The position numbers were made by a program, and so were the translations under genes. The notes under the pieces were generated by a model. The model did no database searches and was not told the origin of the DNA. It saw only the letters and a list, made by a program, of their open reading frames with translations. Positions 8,928-19,145 of a DNA stretch of 64,000 bases are shown in pieces (position 1 is the stretch's first letter; every line of letters begins with the position of its first letter). The DNA comes from Labrenzia sp. PHM005. GTDB taxonomy: Bacteria; Pseudomonadota; Alphaproteobacteria; Rhizobiales; Stappiaceae. The stretch lies in assembly GCF_006517275.1 (NCBI RefSeq), contig NZ_CP041191.1, positions 1,358,501 to 1,422,500 on the forward strand, given 5' to 3'.

Positions 8928-9722
8928 TTATTGTTGTTGCGTGGGGGCGGTTTCGCCGTCCTGTTTGCGGCTGTTTTGAGTGACTTTGAGGTTGGTGTAG
9001 CTGGCGATGATCACATCAATCGCACCTTCGTCCAGCTTGCGGTTCAAAACCTTCTGAAACGCCAGGGCTTGTTCGGCCCTTTGTTTGGGAAACGCGATGT
9101 AACGTGGGACAACGGCGAGCGGGGTATCTGCAAAGCGGAAGCGGCCGACTAAGTCCAGGCGTCCTGCAACAAAGGCCAATGTATCCCGGTCTCCCACAAC
9201 AGCGTGCAGCCGGCCTGCCGCGAGTTTGCGGACATTTGTTTCGTTGTCGGTTGCTTCTTCTTTGGTCAGGAAGGCCGCATTATCGAACTCCGGCGAGTAA
9301 GCGTATCCGCGGACAGTTCCAATGACGTAATCCTTCAAATCATTCAGCGCCTCAAACGTGATGACTTTGTCGACTGGAAACATCAGGGTCGTTATGCCGT
9401 TTCGAAAGGGGCCGACCATGTGGAATTTTTCGAACCGTTCTTTGGTTCCGACAAATTGAAACCCAAGGTCAACATCATTGCTTTCGACGCTTTTAACAAC
9501 ACGTTTCCAGGGGAGCTGTGCGAACGAGGGTTTGTGGCCGAGTTCGGTGACAATCAGCCGAACAATCTCAGTGTCGATGCCTTTGTATTTGGTGTCTTCG
9601 TAATAATTGTAAGGCGGAAAGTCATATTCGGATGCAATGATCCAGGCATCTGCACTAACAGGGCCTGCGAGCGCGGTTATGATGGCAAACCATGTTGCCA
9701 AGAGCAATTTGTAGGTCCGCAT
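8928..9722 (-). CDS. Periplasmic amino-acid-type substrate-binding protein (SBP_bac_3)
   Basis: A 264-residue secreted protein. The chosen start (ATG 9722) gives a clean signal peptide ending about PVSADA; the frame is open to 9758 without improving the signal. The mature part begins with ASEYDFPPYNYYED, the typical first strand of family 3 solute-binding proteins, and contains the hinge sequences GTVRGYAY and VVGDRDTLAF. No permease or ATPase gene is adjacent. Stand-alone proteins of this type often act as sensors or as ligand-binding parts of unlinked importers. The ligand is unknown. Confidence 0.8.
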   Translation of the reverse strand: MRTYKLLLATWFAIITALAGPVSADAWIIASEYDFPPYNYYEDTKYKGIDTEIVRLIVTELGHKPSFAQLPWKRVVKSVESNDVDLGFQFVGTKERFEKFHMVGPFRNGITTLMFPVDKVITFEALNDLKDYVIGTVRGYAYSPEFDNAAFLTKEEATDNETNVRKLAAGRLHAVVGDRDTLAFVAGRLDLVGRFRFADTPLAVVPRYIAFPKQRAEQALAFQKVLNRKLDEGAIDVIIASYTNLKVTQNSRKQDGETAPTQQQ

Positions 9723-9840
9723 GTAGGTCACCAGTGGCTGACACGGTCTGGAGACCATATCAGCCTAAGGTGAAGGAAGATTTGCGGTAATCAGAGAATG
9801 TCGAGCGGCAATGCAGTCAATCTCTGAAAAAACAGCTGGG

Positions 9841-10101
9841 TCAGGTATTTTTGACTTCAATCGCCAACGCGTGAACGGTGCTGGCAAGTTCATCCGCCAG
9901 AACTTCGTTGATCGCCCGGTGCTGATTAACCCGGCTCATATCCTGCAGTTTATCGGCGGTGATTTGCACACGGAAATGGGTTTCGCCGCCTTCGCGCCAG
10001 CCACCATGGCCACGGTGGTTTTCTGATTCGTCGATGACATTCAGAAAACTTGGGGCAAATGCGGCGGTAAGCTTGTTTGTAATGGTCTGTTGCATAGTCA
10101 T
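9841..10101 (-). CDS. BolA family protein
   Basis: An 86-residue protein with the BolA signature: SENHRGHGGWREGGETHF, with the conserved His residues that can bind a [2Fe-2S] cluster with a monothiol glutaredoxin, and MSRVNQHRAINEVLADEL for the helix-turn-helix-like part. BolA proteins act in iron-sulfur trafficking, iron sensing and stress morphology. The gene is divergent from the DnaJ-like gene with a 180-bp shared intergenic region. The bolA / DnaJ-like / cobS / cobT order is a conserved alphaproteobacterial arrangement. ATG 10095 is an alternative start. Confidence 0.92.
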   Translation of the reverse strand: MTMQQTITNKLTAAFAPSFLNVIDESENHRGHGGWREGGETHFRVQITADKLQDMSRVNQHRAINEVLADELASTVHALAIEVKNT

Positions 10102-10281
10102 TCCGGGACTGTGGAGATGCGCAATTCAAAGTTCAAGTCTATGCGTGCCCCGTTCGGGCTGATATTGTGTCTGGCTGTTTGATCTCCGGAGCCTAGATTC
10201 GCTTCACAAAGGTTCTGGACTTCTCCAAATTACAACCGCCTAAGGCTTGTCCGCAGGCTTCAAGATCTCATAATCGGCCGC

Positions 10282-10881
10282 ATGAAACTGGATTCAAAAA
10301 TTTTCGACAGTATCCGCGTCAAACCTGGCAAGGAGAAAAAGGAGCGGATGCAGGAAGACCGCCACCCGGTGTGTGAACATCCGGGCTGTAACCGGCCAGG
10401 TGTGCACAAGGCACCAAAAGGGCGGGATCGCGAGGGGCAGTATTTCCGGTTCTGCGTCGATCATGTGCGCGAATACAATAAGACATACAATTACTTCACG
10501 GGTATGCAGGATGATGACGTCCGCAGTTACCAGAAGGACAGTCTGACAGGCCACCGACCGACCTGGAAAATGGGGGTCAACAAGCAGGCCGCTGAGGGGC
10601 CGGACGGGTTTGACGCTAGGGCATCGATGCGCGGCAATGCGCAACGCCGGAACGAACAAGTGCGCCGGCCGCGGCAAAGAAAGCTTTTGACGCTTGAAAA
10701 ACGGTCGCTTGATGTGCTCAATCTGCCGTATACAGCGGGTGGCGATGAGATCAAAGCGCGCTATAAAGAGCTCGTGAAATTGAACCACCCGGATGCCAAT
10801 GGCGGAGACCGCTCTTCTGAGGACCGTCTACGGGAAATCATTCAGGCCTATAATGTCCTGAAGAAGGCCGGATTTCTTTAA
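10282..10881 (+). CDS. J-domain (DnaJ-like) protein with N-terminal Cys/His cluster
   Basis: A 199-residue protein whose J domain is at the C-terminus (residues about 140-199) with the HPD motif in LNHPDANGG. The N-terminal half has a Cys/His set, CEHPGC and FCVDH, that could bind a metal. J proteins stimulate Hsp70 ATPase; the client is unknown. This C-terminal J-domain type is standard upstream of cobS in alphaproteobacteria, which makes a link to cobaltochelatase assembly attractive but unproven. It is followed by cobS after 65 bp. Confidence 0.9.
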   Translation: MKLDSKIFDSIRVKPGKEKKERMQEDRHPVCEHPGCNRPGVHKAPKGRDREGQYFRFCVDHVREYNKTYNYFTGMQDDDVRSYQKDSLTGHRPTWKMGVNKQAAEGPDGFDARASMRGNAQRRNEQVRRPRQRKLLTLEKRSLDVLNLPYTAGGDEIKARYKELVKLNHPDANGGDRSSEDRLREIIQAYNVLKKAGFL

Positions 10882-10946
10882 GCTTACAGGGCCCTGCAAG
10901 CTTTTTCCAAACGACCCATCCCGGACAACGGGATTGCGGAGGACTG

Positions 10947-11933
10947 ATGACTGAGACGACGACTGCGGCAATGGCAATGCCGGACACTGAGATTTCCGTT
11001 GAAGAAGTATTTGGCTTCAAGTCGGACCTGAAAGTACCGGCCTTTTCTACACCGTCAGAGCATGTGCCTGAGCCGGATCCTGATTATTTGTTCGACCGGG
11101 CGACGACACTGGCGATCCTGGCTGGCTTTGCTCACAACCGCCGTGTGATGGTCACCGGCTATCACGGCACGGGCAAGTCGACCCACATTGAGCAGGTCGC
11201 ATCCCGCCTAAATTGGCCTTGTATCCGCGTCAACCTCGACAGCCACATCTCCCGGATCGACCTTGTCGGTAAAGACGCCATCGTTTTGAAGGATGGTCAG
11301 CAGGTCACCGAGTTCAAAGACGGCATTCTGCCTTGGGCGTACCAGCACAATGTCGCGTTAGTGTTCGACGAATATGATGCCGGCCGTCCGGATGTAATGT
11401 TCGTGATCCAGCGGATCCTGGAATCTTCCGGCCGCCTGACGCTGCTCGATCAGAGCCGGGTTATCCGCCCGCACGCCGCCTTCCGCCTGTTTGCGACGGC
11501 CAACACCGTTGGTCTCGGCGATACGTCTGGCCTTTACCACGGCACACAGCAGATCAACCAGGCACAGATGGACCGCTGGTCGATCGTCACTACGCTGAAC
11601 TATCTGCCGCATGACAATGAAGTCGATATTGTTCTGTCGAAGGCCAAACACTTCCAGACGGACGAAGGCCGGAACACCGTTTCCAAGATGGTCCGCCTGG
11701 CCGACATGACCCGGAATGCGTTCATCAACGGTGACTTATCGACCGTGATGAGCCCGCGGACCGTGATCACCTGGGCTGAAAACTCGGAAATCTTCGGCGA
11801 CGTCGGCTTTGCCTTCCGCCTGACCTTCCTGAACAAATGTGATGATATGGAACAGTCCCTGGTGGCTGAGTTCTATCAGCGCTGCTTCGGTGAAGATTTG
11901 CCGGAATCCGCTGTCAACGTCGTAATGAGCTGA
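10947..11933 (+). CDS. cobS: Cobaltochelatase subunit CobS (AAA+ ATPase)
   Basis: The 328-residue AAA+ subunit of the aerobic CobNST cobaltochelatase, which inserts cobalt into hydrogenobyrinate a,c-diamide. Walker A is GYHGTGKST (71-79) and Walker B is ALVFDEYD with D141 and E142; a sensor-1 Asn is seen in [10 protein letters not shown] strong ribosome-binding site GGAGGA precedes ATG 10947. cobT follows after 7 bp, so the two subunits that form the chaperone-like ring are made together. The large subunit gene cobN is not in this window. Confidence 0.96.
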   Translation: MTETTTAAMAMPDTEISVEEVFGFKSDLKVPAFSTPSEHVPEPDPDYLFDRATTLAILAGFAHNRRVMVTGYHGTGKSTHIEQVASRLNWPCIRVNLDSHISRIDLVGKDAIVLKDGQQVTEFKDGILPWAYQHNVALVFDEYDAGRPDVMFVIQRILESSGRLTLLDQSRVIRPHAAFRLFATANTVGLGDTSGLYHGTQQINQAQMDRWSIVTTLNYLPHDNEVDIVLSKAKHFQTDEGRNTVSKMVRLADMTRNAFINGDLSTVMSPRTVITWAENSEIFGDVGFAFRLTFLNKCDDMEQSLVAEFYQRCFGEDLPESAVNVVMS

Positions 11934-11940
11934 GGACCCT

Positions 11941-13857
11941 ATGGCGCCACGGCCAGGTAGCAATTCTCTTCCGGGCAATAAGCCCGCCCCGACCACGGAG
12001 CCGCTGAAGCAATCCGTTGCCGGAACCATGCGGGCAATTTCCGGAGAAGCGGAGCTGGAAGTCATTTTCTCCGGCGACCGGCCAGGCCTGTCCGGTCTTT
12101 CTGCCCGCTTGCCTGAACCGTCCCGTAAACTGAGTGCCCATGAAGTCGCGGTCACGCGCGGTTTGTCGGATGCCATGGCGCTGAAAATCGCCTGTCACGA
12201 CAAGGCTGTTCACGCCAAAAACATGCCGCAGGGTCCGGACGCCCGGGCCATTTTTGAGACTGTAGAGCAGGCGCGCTGTGAGGCGGTTGGGGCCCGTCGC
12301 ATGCAAGGGGTTGCCGACAATCTGGCTGTCATGCTGGACGATAAGTTCCGCAAGGCCGGTGCACCGGATATTGCCAGCCGGGAAGAGGCGCCGCTTCAAG
12401 ACGCGCTGTCGCTGATTGTCCGCGAACGCCTGACCGGTGCAAAACCACCGGCTAGCGCGACCAAGCTTGTCGATCAATGGCGCGACTGGGTGGAAGAAAA
12501 GGCTGGTGCCGAACTGGACAGCCTCGAAGCTGAGGTGGAAGATCAGAACAGCTTTGCCTCCCGCTTACGCGATGTGTTGAAGTCGCTCGATATGGCCGAT
12601 GAACTCGGCGATCACGACGATGACATGGATCCCGAGCAGAACGAGGATCAGGGCAACAACGACGAAGCTGAAACCGGCGAAGACACCGAAGACGACAGCG
12701 GTGAGCAGGAAGCGGCTCCCCAGGAAATGGAACTGTCTGGCGAAGAGCAGGACAGTGGCGAGACCGAAGCCTCTGAAGCTGATTTCGACGAGCTTGTCGA
12801 TCAGGACATGGCCGAGGATTCCGAAGAAGCTGGCGAAAGTGAGCGGCAGGACCATCCGTTTTCCAACAGACCGCCGGAATCCGATTACCGGGTGTTCACG
12901 ACCCAGTTCGATGAGACGATTACCGCCGAAGAGCTGTGCGATACGGCTGAGCTCGATCGTCTGCGTGGTTTCCTCGACAAGCAGCTGACCCATTTGCAGG
13001 GTGCCGTTGCCCGGCTTGCCAACCGTCTACAACGCAAACTGATGGCGCAGCAAAACCGGGCTTGGGACTTCGATCTGGAAGAAGGTCTTTTGGATACGGC
13101 GCGTCTCACACGCGCAGTTACTGATCCGATGGCGCCTCTGGCCTTCAAACAAGAGCGGGACACAAACTTCCGCGATACCGTGGTGACGCTGCTTCTGGAC
13201 AATTCCGGTTCCATGCGTGGCCGTCCGATTACCGTTGCTGCCACTTGTGCCGATATTCTGGCCCGCACGCTGGAACGCTGCGGCGTTAAAGTCGAGATTC
13301 TCGGCTTTACCACAAAAGCCTGGAAAGGCGGTCAATCGCGGGAAAGCTGGATCGGGGCCGGTAAGCCGCCAACACCGGGCCGTTTGAACGATCTGCGCCA
13401 CATCATCTACAAGTCTGCAGATGCCCCCTGGCGCCGTGCCCGGCGCAATCTCGGTTTGATGATGCGTGAGGGCCTCTTGAAGGAAAACATCGACGGCGAA
13501 GCCTTGTTGTGGGCGCACGATCGCTTGATGGCCCGGCCGGAGCAACGCCGTATCCTGATGATGATTTCCGATGGGGCACCGGTTGATGACACGACCTTAT
13601 CTGTCAATCCGGGCAACTATCTGGAACGGCATCTGCGCTACGTGATCGAAGATATCGAGACCCGGTCACCGGTCGAACTGATTGCGATCGGCATCGGCCA
13701 TGATGTCACCCGCTATTATCGGCGGGCTGTGACCATCGTCGATGCGGAAGAGCTGGCTGGTGCGATGACCGATCAGCTCGCCGATCTTTTTGATGATGAG
13801 GTTCAACTGGCCGCTCAACATGGTCGGGGCCGCCGGCGCCGGGCCGGTCAACGGTAG
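11941..13857 (+). CDS. cobT: Cobaltochelatase subunit CobT (VWA domain)
   Basis: The 638-residue partner of CobS in the aerobic cobaltochelatase. Domains in order are an N-terminal conserved region (1-215), a strongly acidic Asp/Glu-rich linker (about 218-300, with repeated E/D runs), and a C-terminal von Willebrand A domain. The MIDAS metal site is visible as DNSGSM starting at D420, with a later Thr and the acidic SDGAPVDD segment. CobT is thought to bridge CobS to CobN through MIDAS-integrin-like contact. The length and acidic linker match known CobT proteins. Confidence 0.96.
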   Translation: MAPRPGSNSLPGNKPAPTTEPLKQSVAGTMRAISGEAELEVIFSGDRPGLSGLSARLPEPSRKLSAHEVAVTRGLSDAMALKIACHDKAVHAKNMPQGPDARAIFETVEQARCEAVGARRMQGVADNLAVMLDDKFRKAGAPDIASREEAPLQDALSLIVRERLTGAKPPASATKLVDQWRDWVEEKAGAELDSLEAEVEDQNSFASRLRDVLKSLDMADELGDHDDDMDPEQNEDQGNNDEAETGEDTEDDSGEQEAAPQEMELSGEEQDSGETEASEADFDELVDQDMAEDSEEAGESERQDHPFSNRPPESDYRVFTTQFDETITAEELCDTAELDRLRGFLDKQLTHLQGAVARLANRLQRKLMAQQNRAWDFDLEEGLLDTARLTRAVTDPMAPLAFKQERDTNFRDTVVTLLLDNSGSMRGRPITVAATCADILARTLERCGVKVEILGFTTKAWKGGQSRESWIGAGKPPTPGRLNDLRHIIYKSADAPWRRARRNLGLMMREGLLKENIDGEALLWAHDRLMARPEQRRILMMISDGAPVDDTTLSVNPGNYLERHLRYVIEDIETRSPVELIAIGIGHDVTRYYRRAVTIVDAEELAGAMTDQLADLFDDEVQLAAQHGRGRRRRAGQR

Positions 13858-13874
13858 GCCGCTGCGGGAGCGTG

Positions 13875-14903
13875 ATGGCTGGTTTGCCTAATCTAGTAAG
13901 AACCGTTGCAGCTTTATTGGCTGCTGCGGTTCTTTTTATATCTACACCGGTTTGGGCTCTCGTATTCTTGGCGGATGGAGAGCCGGTCAAGGTTAGAACA
14001 CGGCCGATTGAGACGTTTCATATCGGTCATCCGGACCGGGAGTTTGGCGAACTTACATTTCTCGGCGGGTTTGAAATTCTGGCGTCTGACCGCAAGACCG
14101 GCGGACTGTCCGGTGTCATCAGTTTGAATGGCGGCAATGAGCTGCTGGCGGTCACCGACAATGGCCATTGGGTTGCGGCCACTGTTGAGCAGACGGACAC
14201 CGGAGCGCCGAAAGGACTATCCGATCTTCGCTTTGCCCCGCTTCTGGGGGCAGATGGCAAGACACTTCGGGCGCGCTGGGGGCATGATACTGAGGCGCTG
14301 ACCTTGGCACCATCAGGACTCTATGTGTCTGCAGAGCGCAATCATGCCATCTATCATTACGCCTGGCCGTTGCTGTCGGGTAAGGCGAAAATGCTGGGAC
14401 AGGTGGCGATGCCGCGCGATCTGGCATCTTTGCCGCGCAACACCGGGATCGAAGCCTTGGCGGCGGGCCCGGAGGGCAGTGCTCTCGAGGGAAAACTGAT
14501 TGCCATCAGCGAGACTTCGCCCAGCGATGCCCATGATCTGTCCGGTTTTATTTTGAGTCCTGAAAAGACAGCTCGTTTTTCCGTAAAGCGGCATGACCGG
14601 TTCGACGTTACCGATGCTGCTTTTTTGCCAAATGGCAACCTGCTCTTGATGGAGCGCCGGTTCAACATGAAGGATCTGATCGGCCTGCGCCTGCGCCGCA
14701 TTGAAGGTCAGGCCATAAAACCGGGCGCGGTTCTTGACGGTGAGTATCTTCTGGACGCTGATTTCAATTACCAGATCGACAACATGGAAGCTCTCGCCGT
14801 CCATCAGAATGCGGCTGGAGACACAATTCTGACCTTGCTATCGGACGACAACAGATCGCTGTTGCAGAGGACCTTGCTTCTGCGTTTTCGCTTGAACAGG
14901 TAA
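13875..14903 (+). CDS. Secreted phytase-like esterase (esterase-like activity of phytase family)
   Basis: A 342-residue protein with an N-terminal signal sequence (hydrophobic residues about 9-27 ending STPVWA). The mature part carries the Phytase-like (PF13449-type) beta-propeller signatures: FGELTFLGGFEI, LLAVTDNGHW, SERNHAIYHY, NTGIEALA, DAAFLPNGNLLLMERRF and DNMEALAV. The family is secreted and of uncertain substrate (phosphoester or ester). GTG 13872 is also in frame, but ATG 13875 has a better distance to GGGAG. It follows cobT by 17 bp, so it may be co-transcribed. This neighbour position is common but has no known link to cobalamin. Confidence 0.8.
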   Translation: MAGLPNLVRTVAALLAAAVLFISTPVWALVFLADGEPVKVRTRPIETFHIGHPDREFGELTFLGGFEILASDRKTGGLSGVISLNGGNELLAVTDNGHWVAATVEQTDTGAPKGLSDLRFAPLLGADGKTLRARWGHDTEALTLAPSGLYVSAERNHAIYHYAWPLLSGKAKMLGQVAMPRDLASLPRNTGIEALAAGPEGSALEGKLIAISETSPSDAHDLSGFILSPEKTARFSVKRHDRFDVTDAAFLPNGNLLLMERRFNMKDLIGLRLRRIEGQAIKPGAVLDGEYLLDADFNYQIDNMEALAVHQNAAGDTILTLLSDDNRSLLQRTLLLRFRLNR

Positions 14904-14975
14904 AATATCCAACGAAGTGGCGTTGGTGGGCTCGAAATACTATCTTAGGTTTAATCGGCCTAGGGTAACACTATC

Positions 14976-15446
14976 ATGCAGCCAAGCATCATCAGAACCA
15001 AAGACAGGCCAGAACTGGCGCAGATCACCGCCGAATGGCGATGGAATGCGTTTATGCAAGATAGCATCTACACACGCGCTGACGCTGTGGACTTTGATGT
15101 TCAAAGTGCAAGCAGTGAAGATCTCATACCGACAGTTTTGGTGCTGCTGGAAGAGCAAACGCCTGCTGGGATGGTCACCCTTTGCTTGAACGACGTTGAA
15201 CACAGGCCGGACCTTAATCCTTGGCTGGCCGGATTGTATGTGGAGCCGGAATTCCGCGGAAAAGGATATGGATCCCGTCTCGTTGATGAACTGGAGGCGC
15301 TGGCCCGAAGCGCGGGAGAAAACCGGCTCTACCTTTATACGCCAAACGCTGAAGGGTTTTACATGAAGGCCGGGTGGGAAACGTTTGAGACCTTTGAAGA
15401 ACAGAAACGGTTGAATTCCATAATGCGGAAGGATCTAGATCCTTGA
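14976..15446 (+). CDS. GNAT family N-acetyltransferase
   Basis: A 156-residue protein with the GNAT fold. Motif A, which binds acetyl-CoA, is LYVEPEFRGKGYGSRLVDEL (residues about 88-107, with the Q/R-x-x-G-x-G/A pattern as R-G-K-G-Y-G). Motif B follows as LYLYTPNAEGFYMKAGWE. The acceptor is unknown. It ends just before a strong hairpin terminator shared with the convergent queuosine-precursor transporter gene. Confidence 0.85.
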   Translation: MQPSIIRTKDRPELAQITAEWRWNAFMQDSIYTRADAVDFDVQSASSEDLIPTVLVLLEEQTPAGMVTLCLNDVEHRPDLNPWLAGLYVEPEFRGKGYGSRLVDELEALARSAGENRLYLYTPNAEGFYMKAGWETFETFEEQKRLNSIMRKDLDP

Positions 15447-15452
15447 ACAAAA

Positions 15453-15478
15453 AAGGCGCCGGAGCGGCGCCTTGATTA
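15453..15478. terminator. Terminator hairpin between convergent GNAT and yhhQ genes
   Basis: AAGGCGCC at 15453-15460 pairs perfectly with GGCGCCTT at 15466-15473 around a five-base loop. A-rich sequence lies on the left and T-rich on the right, so it can work in both directions. Confidence 0.75.
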
Positions 15479-15500
15479 TATTTCTCAGAGATTTGAGCCT

Positions 15501-16187
15501 TTACGCAGCCGAGCCGTTTGGCTGCGGCTGGAACAGGCTCAGAATGATCCTGTACGGCGCCAGCAGGGCAACAGCGACCAGCATTTTCACCAGGAAATCA
15601 CCAACTGCGAGTGAGATCCACAGAGGAACCTGAATAGCGTCTGCGACACCAAGGAACGGCACTGGGAACGCCAGCGAGCCGTCGTCCATACCGAAACTGA
15701 AATCGACGAAGGCAAAGGCCGCCGCAAAGGCGATGCCGAAGAACAGCAACGTGTCGATCATGGAGCCGATCAGCGAAGACGCGATCGGTGCTTTCCACCA
15801 GGTCAATTGGCGCAGGCGGTCAAAGATCGTCACATCCAGAAGTTGAGCCACCAGAAAGGCCGTGCCGGAGGCAACCAGAATCCGCGGCGTCGTAAAGGCT
15901 TCGTCCAGCGTCCAGAACACCATCGGTACAGCAATAGCAAGCACAAAGCCGGTCAAAACGACTTTGCGCGCCGCCGACGGTCCGAAGCGCCGGTTGGTCA
16001 GATCGGTCACCAGGAAGGCGATCGGATAGGTGAACGCGCCCCAGGTTAAAAGATCGGCCAGATTAACCCCGCCGAGCACATACTCGACCGGGAATTGGAC
16101 AAGAAAATTCGAGGCCACAACGACAATCGCCATCGCGAAAACCGCGATGGCGAGATCGGCCACGGAGAAACTCCGGGTATTTTCCAT
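15501..16187 (-). CDS. Queuosine precursor transporter (VUT/YhhQ family)
   Basis: A 228-residue integral membrane protein with about six transmembrane segments. Its family imports queuosine precursors (preQ0/preQ1 or queuine). Typical sequence includes VEYVLGGVNLADLLTWGAFTYP, split here as YVLGGVNLAD and the charged loop DLTNRRFGP, and later TFLVAQLLD-like and GSMIDTLLF helices. AAGGGG lies 7 bp before ATG 16187. It lies 17 bp downstream of rpmB on the same strand, so it is probably read through from the ribosomal-protein promoter. Confidence 0.85.
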   Translation of the reverse strand: MENTRSFSVADLAIAVFAMAIVVVASNFLVQFPVEYVLGGVNLADLLTWGAFTYPIAFLVTDLTNRRFGPSAARKVVLTGFVLAIAVPMVFWTLDEAFTTPRILVASGTAFLVAQLLDVTIFDRLRQLTWWKAPIASSLIGSMIDTLLFFGIAFAAAFAFVDFSFGMDDGSLAFPVPFLGVADAIQVPLWISLAVGDFLVKMLVAVALLAPYRIILSLFQPQPNGSAA

Positions 16188-16204
16188 GTTTGACCCCTTA
16201 AGGG

Positions 16205-16501
16205 TTAAGCTGCAGCGGCTTCTGCCTGCTTGCGCTTGATGCTGACTTTGATCTTGCGTGCGCTGTCAGACAGTTCAGCGTCGGATGCTTTCAGCAGGTA
16301 TGCGTCCAGGCCGCCGCGGTGCTCAACAGAGCGCAGTGCGTGTGCGGAGACTTTCAGCTTGAAAGTTTCGCCCAGTGTGTCGCTCATCAAAGAGACGTTG
16401 CACAGGTTCGGCAGGAACCGGCGGCGAGATCTGTTGTTTGCGTGTGAGACATTGTTGCCGGTCATCACGTCTTTACCGGAGAGTTCGCAACGGCGAGCCA
16501 T
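16205..16501 (-). CDS. rpmB: 50S ribosomal protein L28
   Basis: A 98-residue ribosomal protein. The start [10 protein letters not shown], the N-N-V-S-H-A segment, the RRRFLPNL stretch and the C-terminal basic Ala-rich tail are characteristic of alphaproteobacterial L28. The open frame extends to 16672, but ATG 16501 with AAGGTGA just upstream gives the expected length. Only the first of the zinc-ribbon-type cysteine positions (C5) is present, so this is probably a Cys-minus (zinc-independent) form; that reading is inference. It is followed by yhhQ. Confidence 0.95.
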   Translation of the reverse strand: MARRCELSGKDVMTGNNVSHANNRSRRRFLPNLCNVSLMSDTLGETFKLKVSAHALRSVEHRGGLDAYLLKASDAELSDSARKIKVSIKRKQAEAAAA

Positions 16502-16764
16502 CATATCACCTTTTGTTTTTGTGGCTGGGCCGTTACAAGAACCCAGCAAGACCAACCGGAAGCGGCGCGGACCTGAGGCCCGGCGACATCGTCTCCGGCA
16601 ATTCTCGGAAAAAGTTGCCCCGCTATAAAGGCAGTGCGCGTCAACGTCAAGACATCTACATGCCTTTGGCACGATTCAGTGCTTTTATTCCGATTTTGCG
16701 CTGGCGTTAACCAGTGAGTTACCAAGATTTAGAAGAATTGTCCCGGTTCGTGGGGCTGATTTTC

Positions 16765-16790
16765 ATGTTACTATTAACCCTGCGTAACAT
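16765..16790. promoter_or_regulatory. Perfect dyad upstream of the DUF3108 gene (candidate operator)
   Basis: ATGTTAC at 16765-16771 is repeated inverted as GTAACAT at 16784-16790 with a 12-base spacer, 52 bp before the GTG start of the DUF3108 gene. The 340-bp stretch from the rpmB start (16502) to that gene holds no other gene that I can support. The binding protein is unknown. Confidence 0.4.
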
Positions 16791-16842
16791 CCTTGGCGCG
16801 GGGGCGCGAACGCCGCCGGTGAGTGCGGCGCGGAGGTTTAAA

Positions 16843-17673
16843 GTGTTTGGTATAAAGTCAATTGGACGGATTGCAGTACTGCCATTTCTGGCTGGCGCGC
16901 TGTTAATTTCGCCCGCTCACGCAAAAAAGAACCATGTGGGCGGTGTCTATTCCATTTCGATCGCCGGATTTAAGGTCGCCAAGGGGACGCTCTCTTTGGT
17001 GATGCAAGGCAATGCCTATTCCGCCAAGGTCAGCATGGCACCTGCCGGGATCGGAACACTTTTTTCGACCGGCAAGGGCGGGGCAGAAGCGTCCGGCTGG
17101 CTTGTGGGTTCTAAGGTGGTGCCGTCTAGGTACCGCATGGCGTCTCACGCCGCGAACCTCGATTTTTACGTCAATCTAAAACAGGGATCCGGCAACATCC
17201 GCCGTATGGAAGTTGCGCCGAAATTCAAGCCGAATGCGGAACGGATCAAGGTCACCAAACGCCACCGCCGCAATGCGATGGACCCGCTCAGCGCCGCGTT
17301 GATGCCGGTGCGCAGAGCCAAAGACAGCCTCGGGCCAAAGGCGTGTTCGCGCAAATTGCCGATTTTTGATGGCTGGACGCGGTTTGATATCAAACTGTCT
17401 TATCAGGGCATCAAAGAAGTTTCCGGCCGTGGCTATGACGGTCCGGTGGTTGTCTGTAAGGCCCGCTGGGTTCCTGTCGCTGGACACCGGCCGTCGAAAG
17501 CGTCGGTAAAATATATGGCGAAGGCGCCCATGGAAGTCTGGATCGCGCCGATGGGCCGCAACAATGTGTTGATCCCCTACCGGATTTCGATTGCGACCAA
17601 AAGCGGACGCCTGCTGGTTGAAGCTTCCAAACTGAATATCGATGGCAGCGGCAGCGACCAGGCAGCCCGATAA
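16843..17673 (+). CDS. Secreted DUF3108 domain-containing protein
   Basis: A 276-residue exported protein. The GTG start at 16843 is chosen because GGAGG lies six bases ahead and gives a signal peptide directly (hydrophobic residues about 8-24, cleavage after SPAHA); the frame is open to 16714. The mature sequence has GGVYSISIAGFKVAKGTLSL, the usual start of DUF3108, and a basic patch around residues 140-165. DUF3108 proteins are periplasmic and beta-rich, of unknown function. It stands as a single gene between divergent rpmB and accA. Confidence 0.8.
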   Translation: MFGIKSIGRIAVLPFLAGALLISPAHAKKNHVGGVYSISIAGFKVAKGTLSLVMQGNAYSAKVSMAPAGIGTLFSTGKGGAEASGWLVGSKVVPSRYRMASHAANLDFYVNLKQGSGNIRRMEVAPKFKPNAERIKVTKRHRRNAMDPLSAALMPVRRAKDSLGPKACSRKLPIFDGWTRFDIKLSYQGIKEVSGRGYDGPVVVCKARWVPVAGHRPSKASVKYMAKAPMEVWIAPMGRNNVLIPYRISIATKSGRLLVEASKLNIDGSGSDQAAR

Positions 17674-17913
17674 CGCTCGAGGCGGCTAAAAGAACTCGTT
17701 TACGCGTGGCCATCGGAATTGGCGTTTAGTATGCCGGTTTCCGTTGCCAATTTCGTCTAAAAGTCACGATAGGTCAGCAGAGCAACACTTGCGCCCCTTC
17801 GCGTCTCTTGATACAGCCCTTCCCGATATGCCTCCGGGACGCTCCTGTTCCAGGTACTTCTTTCCGGATCCGATGACATGCTCGGGTCCGTCATGTTTCA
17901 GGTTAGCGAGTAC

Positions 17914-18873
17914 ATGCACAGCTATTTGGAATTCGAAAAGCCCGTCGCCGATATTGAAGGCAAGATCCAGGAGCTGCGTGCTTTGGCCGCAGAAGATGGG
18001 GAAGTCGTCCATGTCGAAAGTGAAATTGACCGGCTGAAAGCGAAATCCGCCCAGACGCTGCAGGATATTTACGGCAAGCTGACGCCCTGGCAGAAGACGC
18101 TGGTGGCGCGCCATCCGGACCGGCCGCATGCGATCGAATATATCACCGGTCTTGTTGAAGATTTTACGCCGCTCGCTGGTGACCGGAATTTCGCCGAAGA
18201 CCATGCGCTCATCGCCGGTATCGGCCGGTTCCGTGGTCAATCTGTTGCGGTGCTCGGTCAGGAAAAGGGCCACGACACCGAAACGCGGTTGAAGCATAAT
18301 TTCGGCATGGTGCGTCCGGAAGGCTACCGCAAGGCTGTTCGTGTCATGGAAATGGCTGAACGCTTTGGTTTGCCGTTGATCAGTTTTGTCGACACGTCTG
18401 GCGCATATCCGGGACGGGGCGCAGAAGAGCGCGGTCAGTCCGAGGCGATTGCCCGCTCCACGGATGCCGGTCTTGGCCTTGGAACTCCTTCGGTTGCGGT
18501 TGTGATCGGTGAAGGCGGCTCCGGCGGCGCGATTGCGATCGCCACGGCCAACAAGGTTCTGATGATGGAACACGCGATTTATTCGGTGATTTCACCGGAA
18601 GGAGCGGCATCCATCTTGTGGCGCGACAGCGCGAAAGCTCAGGACGCGGCCACAGCCCTCAAAATCACGGCGCAGGATCTGAAACAGCTCGGCGTGATCG
18701 ATGGGATCGTCGATGAGCCGGTTGGCGGTGCGCACCGCGCTCGCGAAATCGTCATCGACACTGCAGGGGCCGCGATTGAAGCAGAGTTGAAACAACTGTC
18801 CGGCCTCAGCTCAGATCAGTTGCGCAAGCAGCGTCGCGAAAAATTCATCGCGATCGGCCGCACGCTCTCTTAA
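17914..18873 (+). CDS. accA: Acetyl-CoA carboxylase carboxyltransferase subunit alpha
   Basis: The 319-residue alpha subunit of the carboxyltransferase, which with AccD moves CO2 from biotin to acetyl-CoA to form malonyl-CoA for fatty acid synthesis. Conserved segments are [12 protein letters not shown] at the N-terminus, [45 protein letters not shown] and the oxyanion-hole glycines of [13 protein letters not shown] 17914 matches the usual family start; the frame is open to 17878. A strong terminator follows. Confidence 0.95.
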   Translation: MHSYLEFEKPVADIEGKIQELRALAAEDGEVVHVESEIDRLKAKSAQTLQDIYGKLTPWQKTLVARHPDRPHAIEYITGLVEDFTPLAGDRNFAEDHALIAGIGRFRGQSVAVLGQEKGHDTETRLKHNFGMVRPEGYRKAVRVMEMAERFGLPLISFVDTSGAYPGRGAEERGQSEAIARSTDAGLGLGTPSVAVVIGEGGSGGAIAIATANKVLMMEHAIYSVISPEGAASILWRDSAKAQDAATALKITAQDLKQLGVIDGIVDEPVGGAHRAREIVIDTAGAAIEAELKQLSGLSSDQLRKQRREKFIAIGRTLS

Positions 18874-18901
18874 AGCGGGAAAACCGCAAACTATTCACGA
18901 A

Positions 18902-18924
18902 AGGCCGCCGGTAGGCGGCTTTTT
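18902..18924 (+). terminator. Rho-independent terminator after accA
   Basis: GCCGCC at 18904-18909 pairs with GGCGGC at 18914-18919 over a GGTA loop, followed directly by TTTTT. Confidence 0.85.
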
Positions 18925-19145
18925 GCCATTGTGTGGCCAGAATTTGCCGTCAATCAGGCATTGCTGCGATGGGATTACGATTTGCTGTGCTTATCACCGG
19001 AATGTGGTTCGCTGCGGTTCAGACAATACAGTAACTTATCGTCAACCATCCTTGCCTAGCTTTGGCGTGGGGGCGAGATGGGCGTTTTTGAGCCGATGGC
19101 TGTGAAGCCGTTGGATCAGAGATCCGATCAGTTTGGGACAGTCAT

